DNA of 64,000 nt. Source: JBBSBL01 sp046330255 (GTDB taxonomy: Bacteria > Actinomycetota > Thermoleophilia > Solirubrobacterales > Solirubrobacteraceae). The position numbers and the translations under genes were made by a program. The stretch covers positions 496,001 to 560,000 of the forward strand of contig JAXLTC010000002.1 of the NCBI GenBank assembly GCA_046330255.1, in the 5' to 3' direction. The notes beneath the pieces are model-generated. The model was not told where the DNA came from. It made no database searches and worked only from the letters and a program-made list of their open reading frames with translations. Below, piece after piece: positions 1-8,370 of the stretch; the first letter of the stretch is position 1; each line of letters opens with the position of its first letter.

Positions 1-1290
1 GTCGCCGTGCTCGGCGACCTCGACGTAGAGCGGGTCGCGCCCGTCGAGCACCGTGACCTCGCCGAGCAGCGGCAGGTGCGCGCGGACCGGCGCCGAGAGG
101 GAGTGGCTGACGCCGTTCTTGACCAGCACGTTGAGCACGCAGACCGCGGCGAGCAGCGCCGCGAGCCCGATGCGCAGCCCGCCCGGCCGCACGCGCGCGG
201 CGGCGCCGGCGGCCAGCGCGAGCAGCGACGGGATCCACGGCAGCGCGAACGCGGTTCCCTTGTTGGTCGTGGACGTGAGGACCAGGTAGCCGCCCAGGAC
301 CAGGCAGGACGGCAGCACCCAGTCGGAGCCCAGCGCCGCCCGCACCCACGCCAGGCGCGTTCCGGACGCGCGGCGGTGGAGGAGCGCCACCGCCGCCGCG
401 GCGCCCGCCACCAGGCACAGCACGGCCGCCGCGGCGAGCGGCAGCCCCAGGTAGTCGGTGACCAGCGTGGCCTCCTTGGTCCAGTACCCCAGCGTGGCGA
501 CGCCGTGCTCGGTGCCGAAGCGGGTGGCCGACTCCCCGTAGCCGGCGCCCGTCAGGTAGCCGGTCACCGTGCTCCAGTTCGGCGCCCACCAGAGCGCGGC
601 CACGACGACCGCCAGGCCCCCGGCCGCGACCAGGTTCCGCGCCCTCAGGGCGCGCCCGGCCGGGTCGGCGACCAGCACGACGACGAGGCCGGCCGCGATC
701 GCCGGCACGTAGGCGAGCGTCATCGTCCGCGCCAGCAGCGCGAGCCCGATCAGCGCGCCGCCCGCGAGCGCCCAGCGGACGTCGCGCAGCCGCCCGCTTC
801 GCAGGAGCGCCCAGACCGCGGCCGTCAGCAGCGCGGCGGCGGGGACGGAGAAGTGGAACATGCGCGCGTAGTCGGTCACGACCGGGGCCGTGCCGACGCA
901 GATCGCAGCGAGCGCCGCCCAGCCCGGCGGCGCGAGCCGGCGCGCAAGCCCGTAGGAGGCGAGCATCAGGCCGACGAACCACGGGATCGCGACGAGTTGG
1001 GCGACGTCGATGCTGCGCCCGAAGACGGCCAGCAGCGGGACCGCGGAGAGCGGCACGAGCGGCGGCTGGGTGCCGTAGGTCGAGATCGCCGCGCGCGCGA
1101 ACGCGCCGGGCCCGTCGCCGAAGGCGTCGAAGTCGTGGAGCGCCGAGACGGCGTAGCCCGCCTCGTCCCAGTCGGTCACGTAGCCCCACCGGAAGCGCGC
1201 CAGCCACACGACGTGCAGCGCGGCTAGCGCCAGCGCTGCCACCCCCACCGCGACCAGCGCGGGCGCGGCGCGTTGCAGACGCCCGCTCAC
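1..1290 (-). CDS. Membrane glycosyltransferase, GT-C/family 39-like (C-terminus beyond window)
   Basis: The frame is open from GTG at 1290 to the left edge, giving 430 codons without a stop, so the C-terminus lies outside the window. The N-terminus has a hydrophobic helix (about residues 10-30) followed by an Asp-Trp-Asp-Glu motif at 40-43, where GT-C enzymes such as ArnT and protein-mannosyltransferase relatives carry their catalytic acidic pair in the first extracytoplasmic loop. Many further membrane helices follow. By family it would move a sugar from a polyprenyl-phosphate donor on the outer face of the membrane; donor and acceptor cannot be read from sequence. The GTG start overlaps the stop of the upstream acyltransferase in a GTGA junction, so the two are probably translationally coupled and may both serve envelope glycolipid synthesis. 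Confidence 0.75.
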   Translation of the reverse strand, partial: MSGRLQRAAPALVAVGVAALALAALHVVWLARFRWGYVTDWDEAGYAVSALHDFDAFGDGPGAFARAAISTYGTQPPLVPLSAVPLLAVFGRSIDVAQLVAIPWFVGLMLASYGLARRLAPPGWAALAAICVGTAPVVTDYARMFHFSVPAAALLTAAVWALLRSGRLRDVRWALAGGALIGLALLARTMTLAYVPAIAAGLVVVLVADPAGRALRARNLVAAGGLAVVVAALWWAPNWSTVTGYLTGAGYGESATRFGTEHGVATLGYWTKEATLVTDYLGLPLAAAAVLCLVAGAAAAVALLHRRASGTRLAWVRAALGSDWVLPSCLVLGGYLVLTSTTNKGTAFALPWIPSLLALAAGAAARVRPGGLRIGLAALLAAVCVLNVLVKNGVSHSLSAPVRAHLPLLGEVTVLDGRDPLYVEVAEHGD

Positions 1291-1961
1291 CTCGCCGGCG
1301 GCACCCGCTCACGGATCTCGCCCAGCAGGCGCTGCGCGAGATCCGCCGGCTCCTCGTCCGGCCGGGCCTGCCCGCCGGCCGGCGCGAACAGCTCGACCGA
1401 CACGCGCGGGCGCCGCGGGAAGCGGCGCAGCACGGTGCCGCCCTCCACAGCGGCGAGGATCACGGGGACCTCGGGGCAGGCCAGCGCCAGCCGCGCGGCG
1501 CCGCGGCGCGCGCGCAGCGCCTCTCCCCGGGACAGCGTGCCCTCCGGGAAGATCGCGACGGCCTCGCCGCGGCCCAGCGCCGCGACCGCGGCGTCGATCG
1601 CCCCCAAGTCGCCGGCGCCGCGGCGGATCGGGATCTGGCCGGTGCCGTCCAGGACCGCGGCGAGCACCCGCGAGCGCCAGAGGCTCGACTTGGCGAGGAA
1701 GCGGACGGGGCGCCCGCGCTGCATCAGCAGCTCGGCGATCGCGAGCGGGTCGAGCCAGGAGTCGTGGTTGGAGACCAGCAGGAACCCTCCTCGCCGGGGG
1801 ATCGCCTCCATCCCGCGCGCCTCCAGCCGAACCCACCGGCGCAGCCACCGCAGCCCGAGCCGCAGCGACTGGTAGAGCCGCCAGCCCTCGCGCGGCGGCG
1901 GGGCGCCCGCGGGCGGCGCCCCGATCGGCCGAGGCACGCCGGCCTGCTGCGCGGTGCTCAT
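1287..1961 (-). CDS. 1-acylglycerol-3-phosphate O-acyltransferase family (PlsC-like)
   Basis: A 224-aa protein with both PlsC signatures: the HX4D box (His66 to Asp71 in NHDSWLD) and the FPEGT box at 138-142. The family transfers a fatty acyl group from acyl-CoA or acyl-ACP to lysophosphatidic acid or another lysolipid at the inner membrane face. A proline/alanine-rich N-terminus of about 25 residues precedes the domain. The ATG at 1961 lies within the lysS stop (ATGA), and its own stop overlaps the downstream glycosyltransferase start, so it sits in the middle of a lysS-acyltransferase-glycosyltransferase run. Longer in-frame extensions upstream are antisense or off-frame readings of lysS and were not used. 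The exact acceptor is unknown. Confidence 0.85.
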   Translation of the reverse strand: MSTAQQAGVPRPIGAPPAGAPPPREGWRLYQSLRLGLRWLRRWVRLEARGMEAIPRRGGFLLVSNHDSWLDPLAIAELLMQRGRPVRFLAKSSLWRSRVLAAVLDGTGQIPIRRGAGDLGAIDAAVAALGRGEAVAIFPEGTLSRGEALRARRGAARLALACPEVPVILAAVEGGTVLRRFPRRPRVSVELFAPAGGQARPDEEPADLAQRLLGEIRERVPPAR

Positions 1962-3445
1962 TCCCGCATCGCCGGGAACAGCACGACCTCGCGGATCGAG
2001 CGCCGGCCGGTCAGCAGCAGCACGAGGCGGTCGATGCCGATGCCGATGCCGCCGGTGGGCGGCATCCCGTGCTCGAGCGCGAACAGGTAGGACTCGTCGT
2101 GCGGCTGGGCCTCCTCGTCGCCGGCGGCGGCCTCCCGCGCCTGCTGCTCGAAGCGCGCGCGCTGGTCGTCGGGGTCGTTCAGCTCCGTGAACGCGTTCGC
2201 GAACTCCATCCCGCCCGCGAACGCCTCGAAGCGCTCGACCAGCCCCTCCTCGCTGCGATGCCGCTTGGCGAACGGCGAGAGCTCGACCGGGTAGTCGACG
2301 ATGAACGTCGGCTGCTCGAGCGTCGGCTCGACGTGCTTGGAGAGCAGCTCGTCGACCAGCTGGGGCCAGGTGTCGGCCTCGGGCGCCGCCAGGCCGGCGT
2401 CCCGCATCCGCGCGGCGAGCGCGTCGCGGTCGCCGCGCCCGTCGAGCACGTCGATGCCGGTGCGCTCGCGGATCGACCCGGCGAGCGTCTCGCGTCGCCA
2501 CGGCGCCGAGAAGTCCAGCTCGCCCTCGTAGCCCGCCGTCTGCGCCACGTGCTCGACGAGCCGCTCGCAGCGCGCCGCGACGTCGTCGTAGTCGGCGTAG
2601 GCCTCGTACCACTCGAGCATCGTGAACTCGGGGTTGTGCTTGGGCGAGAGGCCCTCGTTGCGGAAGTCCTTGCCGAGCTCGTAGACGCGCTCGAGCCCGC
2701 CCACGATCAGCCGCTTGAGGTAGAGCTCGGTGGCGATCCGCAGGTAGAGGTCGCGGTCGAGCTGGTTGTGGTGCGTGGTGAACGGCCGCGCGAGCGCGCC
2801 GCCGTAGATCGGCTGCAGCACCGGGGTCTCGACCTCGACGAAGCCCTCGTCGTCGAGGAAACGGCGCGCAGCGGCCACGACGCGCGCGCGCGTGACGAAC
2901 AGCTCGCGCGCCTCCTCGGAGGCCATCAGGTCCAGCTCGCGGTGGCGGTAGCGGGTCTCGACGTCGCGCAGGCCGTGGTGCTTGTCGGGCGGCGGGCGCA
3001 GCGACTTCGCCAGCAGCTCGAAGCCCTCGACGCGCAGCGACAGCTCGCCGCGGCGGGTCCGCATCGCGGCGCCGTCGATCCCGAGCAGGTCACCGAGGTC
3101 GAGGTCCAGCAGCGCGGCCATGCGCTCGGCGCCGAGCACGTCCTCCCGGGCGTGCAGCTGGATGCGGCCGGAGCGGTCGACGAGGTCCAGGAACGCGGCC
3201 TTTCCCTGCCCTCGACGCGCGGCGAGGCGCCCCGCCACCCGGTAGGGGCGGTCGGTCTCCTCGCCGTCGCCCAGGCCCTCGTTCTCCTCGCGCACGCGCG
3301 CGACCGGGACCACGCCTCCGAAGCCGTGCGGGAACGGGTCCACCCCCGCGGCGCGCAGTCGCTCCAGCTTCGCGCGCCGCGCGGCCAGCAAATCGGGCTC
3401 GCGCTCGCTCCCGGCGGCGTCTTCCTGGTCTCCCGGCCCCGTCAC
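1958..3445 (-). CDS. lysS: Lysyl-tRNA synthetase, class II
   Basis: A 495-aa class II enzyme that charges tRNA-Lys in the cytoplasm. An N-terminal OB-fold anticodon-binding domain (about residues 60-170) is followed by the catalytic domain with motif 2 (FRNEGLSPKHNPEFTMLEW) and a C-terminal motif 3 (GIGIDRLVLLLTG). Length is usual for the family. GTG at 3445 is chosen because it lies 11 bases after the greA stop and gives a normal N-terminus; the frame stays open further upstream only through the greA gene. It probably shares a transcript with greA and is translationally coupled to the acyltransferase downstream through ATGA. Confidence 0.95.
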   Translation of the reverse strand: MTGPGDQEDAAGSEREPDLLAARRAKLERLRAAGVDPFPHGFGGVVPVARVREENEGLGDGEETDRPYRVAGRLAARRGQGKAAFLDLVDRSGRIQLHAREDVLGAERMAALLDLDLGDLLGIDGAAMRTRRGELSLRVEGFELLAKSLRPPPDKHHGLRDVETRYRHRELDLMASEEARELFVTRARVVAAARRFLDDEGFVEVETPVLQPIYGGALARPFTTHHNQLDRDLYLRIATELYLKRLIVGGLERVYELGKDFRNEGLSPKHNPEFTMLEWYEAYADYDDVAARCERLVEHVAQTAGYEGELDFSAPWRRETLAGSIRERTGIDVLDGRGDRDALAARMRDAGLAAPEADTWPQLVDELLSKHVEPTLEQPTFIVDYPVELSPFAKRHRSEEGLVERFEAFAGGMEFANAFTELNDPDDQRARFEQQAREAAAGDEEAQPHDESYLFALEHGMPPTGGIGIGIDRLVLLLTGRRSIREVVLFPAMRE

Positions 3446-3456
3446 GGGGCCTGACC

Positions 3457-3939
3457 CTAGACGCCGACGTCGATCTTGGTGATCTTCAGCTTGCGCTTCT
3501 TGCCGTTCGGAAGCGCGATGTCGACGATCGTGTTGCGCTTGTGGCCGAGCAGCGCCTTGCCGACCGGAGACTCGTTCGACAGCTTCGCCTCGGCTGGGTT
3601 CGCCTCCGCGGAGCCGACGATCGTGTAGGTCTGGCTCTTCCCGGTCTTCTGATCCTTGACGTGCACGATCGAGCCGACGCGCACGATGTCGGTCCCGAGG
3701 TCCGAGGAGTCGATCACCGATGCGGAGCGCAGCTTCTCCTCCAGCGCGGAGATCCGCGCCTCGAGCATCGCCTGCTCGTTCTTGGCGTCGTCGTACTCGG
3801 AGTTCTCGGAGATGTCGCCGAACTCGCGCGCGGCCTTGATCCGCTCGGCGACCTCGGCGCGCTTCGTGGTGGAGAGGTCCTCGAGCTCGGTCTGGAGCCG
3901 CTCGAGGCCTTCCTGGGTGAGGATCACGTCCTTCGGCAT
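3457..3939 (-). CDS. greA: Transcription elongation factor GreA
   Basis: A 160-aa protein of standard GreA length. The N-terminal coiled-coil hairpin carries the acidic tip motif (DISENSEYDDAKNEQ) that enters the RNA polymerase secondary channel and stimulates cleavage of backtracked RNA; the C-terminal FKBP-like domain ends in a basic KKRKLKITKI segment. A hairpin with a short T-run lies between dusB and greA, so greA probably begins its own transcription unit that continues into lysS. No strong Shine-Dalgarno sequence is visible before the ATG at 3939. Confidence 0.96.
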   Translation of the reverse strand: MPKDVILTQEGLERLQTELEDLSTTKRAEVAERIKAAREFGDISENSEYDDAKNEQAMLEARISALEEKLRSASVIDSSDLGTDIVRVGSIVHVKDQKTGKSQTYTIVGSAEANPAEAKLSNESPVGKALLGHKRNTIVDIALPNGKKRKLKITKIDVGV

Positions 3940-3997
3940 GGTTGCGCTCGGGTTGGTCTTCGGGTGCGGTGGGGCGAGACCCTCGCCGGGACAAGAA

Positions 3998-4023
3998 ATC
4001 CCCGCTCAGGGCGGGGAAATCGG
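3998..4023 (-). terminator. Intrinsic terminator between dusB and greA
   Basis: Inverted arms TCCCCGC (3999-4005) and GCGGGGA (4011-4017) enclose a five-base loop. On the minus strand the stem is followed by TTTCTT, a good Rho-independent terminator for such a GC-rich genome. It would end the coaX-dusB transcript and separate it from greA-lysS. Confidence 0.7.
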
Positions 4024-4074
4024 CGGCTCGGGACCTCGAATGAGCCGGTCAGTATAGCGACCGTGATCCGGGCC

Positions 4075-5064
4075 TCAGGCGGCGACCGCGGCGGCGTCCG
4101 GAAGACCGAGCTCCGCCCGCGCGCGCTCGATCGACTCCGCGCGCTGCAGCGCGTCCTGCAGCTCCGCGCCGCCGCCGAGGCGCGCGACGTACCAGGGGTA
4201 GAACTTGCGCAGGTAGCGCGCCGCGCGCTCGGGCCCCATGTGCTCGGCGGCGCGGTCCATCACCCAGTCGAGCTCGGCCAGGATCTCCTCGCGGCTCGGC
4301 GGCCCGGCGCGCGTGCCGAGCACCTCCTCGAAGAGCCAGGGATTGCCGAGCTGCCCGCGCGCGAGCATCACGGCGTCCGCGCCGGTGTGCTCGAAGACCC
4401 GGCGCACCGACTCCGCGGTCCGCAGCCCGCCCGAGATCGTCACCGGGACGGGAAGCTCCCGCACGATCTCCCGCGCGAGGTCGTAGTCGGGGCGGCCCTT
4501 GTGCTGCTGGGAGGCGTGGCGCGGGTGGAACGCGAGCCCGGCGACGCCCGCCTCCTCGACCAGCCGGTGCGCGAGCGCGACGCCGTCGCGGTCGCCCGGC
4601 CGGCGGCCCGGCCGCAGCTTGACGGTCACCGGCAGGCCGCTTCCCCGCGCGGCGGCCCGCGCCACCGCCACCGCGCGATCCGGGTCGCCGAGCAGCGCGG
4701 CGCCGGCGCCGGTCTTGCAGACCTTCGCGACCGGGCAGCCCATGTTGAGGTCGATCAGGTCCGCGCCCGCGGCGGCCACGCTCTCCGCGGCCGAGGCCAT
4801 CACGTCCGGGTCCGCACCGAAGAGCTGGAAGGCGACCGGGTGCTCGTCCGGGTGGACCCGCAGAAGCTCGCGCCAGGTCCGCTCGTTGCGGTGGTGCACG
4901 GCGTGGCTGGAGACCATCTCGGACACGACCAGTCCCGCCCCGTGACGGCGCGCCTGCAGGCGCACGAACCAGTTGCCGATCCCGGCGAGCGGCGCGAGCG
5001 TGACGCGGTTGGGGATCTCGACGCCGCCGAGCGTCCAGCGGTCGGTGAGGGCGCGGGGCGCCAC
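4075..5064 (-). CDS. dusB: tRNA-dihydrouridine synthase (DusB-like)
   Basis: A 329-aa FMN-dependent TIM-barrel enzyme that reduces uridines in the tRNA D-loop. The LAPLAGIGNW segment near residue 25 is the family's substrate-loop start, and the NMGCP motif places the catalytic Cys at residue 110. A GTG start at 5064 lies four bases after the coaX stop, so the two are cotranscribed. Pairing of dus with greA/lysS and coaX is common in bacteria. The sub-family (DusB rather than DusA or DusC) is assigned from the overall look of the motifs and is less certain than the reaction. Confidence 0.9.
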   Translation of the reverse strand: MAPRALTDRWTLGGVEIPNRVTLAPLAGIGNWFVRLQARRHGAGLVVSEMVSSHAVHHRNERTWRELLRVHPDEHPVAFQLFGADPDVMASAAESVAAAGADLIDLNMGCPVAKVCKTGAGAALLGDPDRAVAVARAAARGSGLPVTVKLRPGRRPGDRDGVALAHRLVEEAGVAGLAFHPRHASQQHKGRPDYDLAREIVRELPVPVTISGGLRTAESVRRVFEHTGADAVMLARGQLGNPWLFEEVLGTRAGPPSREEILAELDWVMDRAAEHMGPERAARYLRKFYPWYVARLGGGAELQDALQRAESIERARAELGLPDAAAVAA

Positions 5065-5067
5065 GGC

Positions 5068-5835
5068 TCAGCCTCCGTTGCGCTCGTAGAGCAGGCGCAG
5101 GCCGGTCAGCGTGAGCAGGTCGTCGACGGCGTCGATCTGCGAGCAGAACGGGACGACGTGCTCGGCGAGCCCGCCCGTGGCGATAGCCGTCGCGTCGGCG
5201 CCGACCTCGGTGCGGAGCCTCGCGACGATCCCGTCGACGCTTCCGGCGAACCCGTAGATCACGCCGGAGCGGATCGCGTCCACCGTGGTCTTGCCGATCA
5301 GCGTGCGCGGGGGCACGAGGTCGACCTTCGGCAGCTTCGCCGCGCGCTCGGTCAGCGCCTCCAGCGAGATCTCCACGCCCGGCTGGATCACGCCGCCCAG
5401 GTACTCGCCGGCGGCCGACACCGGGTCGTAGGTGATCGCCGTGCCGAAGTCGACCACGATGCACGCGCCGCCGACCCGGTCGTAGGCGGCGACCGCGTTG
5501 ACCAGGCGGTCCGCGCCGATCTCGCGCGGGTTGTCGTAGCGCAGCGGCATGCCGGTCCTGATCCCGGGTCCGACGACGATCGTGTCGTGGCCCAGGTAGC
5601 GCTCGCCGACCTGCTGCCACTCCTGCCCCAGCGCGGGCACGGTCGAGGAGACGATCGAGGCGTCGAGGTCGCCGAATCCGAGCCCGCGCAGCGCCAGCAG
5701 GCTCGAGAGCGCGGCGCCGAGTTCGTCGACCGTGGAGTCGCGCACGGTCGCGAAGCGCCAGTGCTCGACCAGCTCGTCGCCGCGGAAGGCGCCGAAGTGG
5801 GTCTGGGTGTTGCCGACGTCGACCGCGAGGAGCAC
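5068..5835 (-). CDS. coaX: Type III pantothenate kinase
   Basis: A 255-aa ASKHA-fold kinase for the first step of coenzyme A synthesis. The N-terminal phosphate-binding motif DVGNTQTHFG, the second phosphate motif VDFGTAITYD and the conserved GVIQPGVEIS segment are all present. The GTG at 5835 lies six bases downstream of a TACTCT -10 element and has no Shine-Dalgarno, suggesting a leaderless message. It is divergent from the GST-like gene with overlapping promoters (5842-5851). In Mycobacterium coaX sits between panCD and lysS; here panCD are absent and dusB and greA intervene. Confidence 0.95.
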   Translation of the reverse strand: MLLAVDVGNTQTHFGAFRGDELVEHWRFATVRDSTVDELGAALSSLLALRGLGFGDLDASIVSSTVPALGQEWQQVGERYLGHDTIVVGPGIRTGMPLRYDNPREIGADRLVNAVAAYDRVGGACIVVDFGTAITYDPVSAAGEYLGGVIQPGVEISLEALTERAAKLPKVDLVPPRTLIGKTTVDAIRSGVIYGFAGSVDGIVARLRTEVGADATAIATGGLAEHVVPFCSQIDAVDDLLTLTGLRLLYERNGG

Positions 5836-5841
5836 GGCGCC

Positions 5842-5851
5842 AGAGTATCCT
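5842..5851. promoter_or_regulatory. Overlapping divergent -10 elements for coaX and the GST-like gene
   Basis: The ten bases AGAGTATCCT read as TATCCT on the plus strand (5846-5851, seven bases before ATG 5859) and TACTCT on the minus strand (5847-5842, six bases before GTG 5835). The two hexamers overlap, so RNA polymerase can bind for only one direction at a time. No clear -35 is visible on either side. Confidence 0.5.
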
Positions 5852-5858
5852 CGGCGCG

Positions 5859-6605
5859 ATGGCGGCCCGGCTCTTCGTGGTCCACGGATCCCACCCCTGC
5901 GCGGCTGTCGAGGCGGCGATGCGGACGAAGGGGATCGAGTACTCGAAGGTCGAGCTGCCTCCGCCGCTGCACGCCCCGATCCAGCGCGTGATCTTCGGAA
6001 AGCGCACCGTGCCCGGCCTGAGGCTGGACGGCGAGAAGATCAGCGGCTCGACCGCGATCATGCGCCGCCTCGACGAGCTGGTGCCCGAGCCGGCGCTCTA
6101 CCCGGCCGAGCCCGAGGCACGCGCGCTCGTGCAGGAGGCGGAGCGCTGGGGCGACGAGGTCCTGCAGCCGCTCGCGCGCCGCGTGCTGTGGCCGGCGATG
6201 AAGGCGCGGCCGGACGCGGCGCCGAGCTACACGGTCGGCGCGAAGCTCGCGCTCCCGGGAGCTGTCGTCAAGCTCGGGATGCCCGCCATCAGCCGCGTCG
6301 AGGAGCGCATGAACGCCGCCTCGCCGCAGGCGCTGGCCGACGACCTGCGCGCGCTCCCCGAGCACCTCGACCGCATCGACGCCTGGATCGCGGACGGGAC
6401 GATCGGCGGCGAGGAGCCCAACGCCGCCGACCTTCAGATCGCCTCCTCGGTGCGCCTGCTGCTGACGCTCTCCGACCTGCGCCCGCTGATCGATGACCGC
6501 CCCGCCGGCGAGCTGGCCCGCCGCCTCTTCCCGGACCTCCCGGGCGACATGCCCGCGGGCGCGCTGCCGGCGGAGCTTGTGCCCGCGGCGGGCGCCTCGG
6601 CCTAG
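5859..6605 (+). CDS. Glutathione S-transferase-fold protein
   Basis: A 248-aa protein with an N-terminal thioredoxin-like GST domain (about 1-80). A Ser-His-Pro-Cys motif stands at the usual active-site position (residues 11-14), the conserved cis-Pro is in RTVPGL, and DGEKISGSTAIMRRL is the binding segment that contacts the gamma-glutamyl group in GSTs. An all-helical C-terminal domain follows. Actinobacteria generally use mycothiol rather than glutathione, so the natural thiol is unclear. Its stop overlaps the folK stop by three bases in a convergent arrangement. It interrupts an otherwise minus-strand biosynthetic cluster. The start fits a leaderless message. Confidence 0.75.
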   Translation: MAARLFVVHGSHPCAAVEAAMRTKGIEYSKVELPPPLHAPIQRVIFGKRTVPGLRLDGEKISGSTAIMRRLDELVPEPALYPAEPEARALVQEAERWGDEVLQPLARRVLWPAMKARPDAAPSYTVGAKLALPGAVVKLGMPAISRVEERMNAASPQALADDLRALPEHLDRIDAWIADGTIGGEEPNAADLQIASSVRLLLTLSDLRPLIDDRPAGELARRLFPDLPGDMPAGALPAELVPAAGASA

Positions 6606-7093
6606 AGGGGCGGCCCCGCCCGTCGCACGTCCTGCCCAGGGCCCAGCGCGGCGAGCGCGGCGGAGACGCGGGTCCCGTCCGGCAGCGCCACGTCCGGGTC
6701 GAGCTCGAGCAGGGGCACCATCACGAACCGCCTCGAGGTGACCTCGCGGTGCGGCAGCGAGAGGCGCTCGGAGGAGTGCTCGAGGCCGCCGAGCAGCAGC
6801 ACGTCGACGTCGATCGGGCGCGGGCCGTGGCGCGGGCCGCCCGGCTCGCGGCCCAGCTCCCGCTCGACCGTCTTGCACGCGTCGAGCAGCTCCTCGGGCC
6901 CCAGGCCGGTCTCGATCGCCACGCAAGCGTTGAGGAAGTCGCGCTGCTCGGTCACCTCGCCGATCGGCTCGGTCTCGTAGACCGAGGAGCTCGCCAGCAC
7001 GCGCACCCCGTGGGCGGGAAGCGCGCGCACCGCCGCCTCCAGGTGCTCGCGCCGGTCGCCGACGTTGGAGCCCAGCCCGAGGTGGCCCCTCAC
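6602..7093 (-). CDS. folK: 6-hydroxymethyl-7,8-dihydropterin pyrophosphokinase
   Basis: A 163-aa HPPK for folate synthesis. It begins with the ATP-loop GLGSNVGDR and carries the HPPK signature (RHGPRPIDVDVLLLGG) with the two Mg-binding aspartates. GTG at 7093 is chosen because it forms a GTGA overlap with the folB stop and gives the canonical N-terminus; the frame remains open further into folB but that would be off-frame there. It is the last gene of the folP-folB-folK operon. Confidence 0.93.
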   Translation of the reverse strand: MRGHLGLGSNVGDRREHLEAAVRALPAHGVRVLASSSVYETEPIGEVTEQRDFLNACVAIETGLGPEELLDACKTVERELGREPGGPRHGPRPIDVDVLLLGGLEHSSERLSLPHREVTSRRFVMVPLLELDPDVALPDGTRVSAALAALGPGQDVRRAGPPL

Positions 7094-7521
7094 GCCTCGC
7101 GCCACAGCTCGACCGAGATCTCCTCGACCGGCAGCGGGATCGGCGGCTCGGGCTTGGCGGCCTTGACCCAGACGCGCTCGACCCCGTAGGCGTCGATCAG
7201 GCGGTCGGCGATCGCGGCGCACAACCGCTCCAGCGTCCGGTAGGAGCGCTGCTGGGCGACGAGCGCGACCGCTTGGCAGACCTCGCCGTAGTCGACCGTG
7301 TCCTCGAGGCGATCGGTCAGCGTCGCGTCGCAGTCGGCGACGTCCATACGCAGGTCGATCACGAGGCGCTGGCCGATCTCGCGCTCGGCCTCGCTGACGC
7401 CGTGATGGGTGTAGAGCGAGAGCCCCGAGACCTCGATCGTGACCTCGGGCTCGCCAGGTCCCTCCTCGTCGTCGAGATCGTCGGAGAGCTCGTCGTACTC
7501 GTCGGGATCGTCCGGGGTCAT
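7090..7521 (-). CDS. folB: Dihydroneopterin aldolase with acidic N-terminal extension
   Basis: A 143-aa protein. The C-terminal ~115 residues form the FolB fold (VTIEVSGLSLYTHHGVSEAE with the catalytic region, then LERLCAAIADRLI and the closing WVKAAKPEPPIP), which converts dihydroneopterin to hydroxymethyl-dihydropterin and glycolaldehyde. The first ~27 residues are extra and almost entirely Asp, Glu, Pro and Gly. ATG 7521 overlaps the folP stop (ATGA). A later start is possible, but no ATG or GTG inside the extension has a better context. Confidence 0.9.
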   Translation of the reverse strand: MTPDDPDEYDELSDDLDDEEGPGEPEVTIEVSGLSLYTHHGVSEAEREIGQRLVIDLRMDVADCDATLTDRLEDTVDYGEVCQAVALVAQQRSYRTLERLCAAIADRLIDAYGVERVWVKAAKPEPPIPLPVEEISVELWREA

Positions 7522-8330
7522 CGCGCGCCCAACGTAGCAGCGGCGACCGCGAGCGCGTCGCGGGTCGGCGCGACGTCGTGGACCCGGAAGACCCGGGCGC
7601 CGCGCTGGAACGCGATCAGATTGGCCGCGACGGTCCCGGCCACCCTGTCGGCGGCCGTCTCGCGGCCCGTGATCCGACCCAGGAAGGACTTGCGCGAGGC
7701 CCCGACCACGACCGGCGGGCCGATCGCGGCGATCTCGTCGAGGCGGCGCAGCAACTCGAGGTTGTGCTCGAGCGTCTTGCCGAACCCGATGCCCGGGTCG
7801 AGCATGATCCGCTCCTCCGTCACGCCGGCCCGGACCGCGACCGCGAGCCGTTCCTCGAGGAACGCCCGCACGTCGTCGACGACGTCGTCGTAGCGGGGGT
7901 CGTCCTGCATCGTGCGCGGCTCGCCCAGCATGTGCATGAGGCAGCAGTCCACGCCGCGGTCGGCGACGAAGGCGGCCATCGACGGATCGCCCCGGAACGC
8001 GGTGATGTCGTTGACGCAGGTCGCGCCGGCCGCGACCGCTGCCTCGGCGACCTCCACCTTGCTCGTGTCGATCGAGATGCGGGCGCGCTCGACCTCGCCC
8101 GCGATCCCGGAGATCACCGGCACGACCCGCCGGAGCTCCTCCGCGGCCGGCACCGGCTCGGCGCCCGGACGGGTGGACTCGCCGCCCACGTCGAGGATGT
8201 CGGCGCCCTGCGCCGCCAGGTCCCGCGCGTGGGCCACCGCGGCGATCGGATCGAGCCACAGCCCCCCGTCCGAGAACGAGTCCGGCGTCACGTTTACGAC
8301 CCCCATGATCCGCAACGGCGGCGCGCTCAC
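7518..8330 (-). CDS. folP: Dihydropteroate synthase
   Basis: A 270-aa TIM-barrel enzyme, target of sulfonamides. Both DHPS signatures are present: MGVVNVTPDSFSDGG at residue 9 and GGESTRPGAEPV near residue 45. It condenses p-aminobenzoate with hydroxymethyl-dihydropterin pyrophosphate. It leads the folP-folB-folK operon from a GTG at 8330. In Mycobacterium and many relatives folE lies between ftsH and folP; here that place holds palindromic DNA and a SnoaL-like gene on the opposite strand. Confidence 0.95.
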   Translation of the reverse strand: MSAPPLRIMGVVNVTPDSFSDGGLWLDPIAAVAHARDLAAQGADILDVGGESTRPGAEPVPAAEELRRVVPVISGIAGEVERARISIDTSKVEVAEAAVAAGATCVNDITAFRGDPSMAAFVADRGVDCCLMHMLGEPRTMQDDPRYDDVVDDVRAFLEERLAVAVRAGVTEERIMLDPGIGFGKTLEHNLELLRRLDEIAAIGPPVVVGASRKSFLGRITGRETAADRVAGTVAANLIAFQRGARVFRVHDVAPTRDALAVAAATLGAR

Positions 8331-8370
8331 CGCGCGATCATCGCAGCGCGAGGGCCGTCGACGGCGCGCG

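Noticed and set aside
3541..5991. An 816-codon plus-strand open frame
   Set aside because: It is antisense to greA, dusB and coaX, which have clear family motifs; its own translation is low-complexity and shows no domain.
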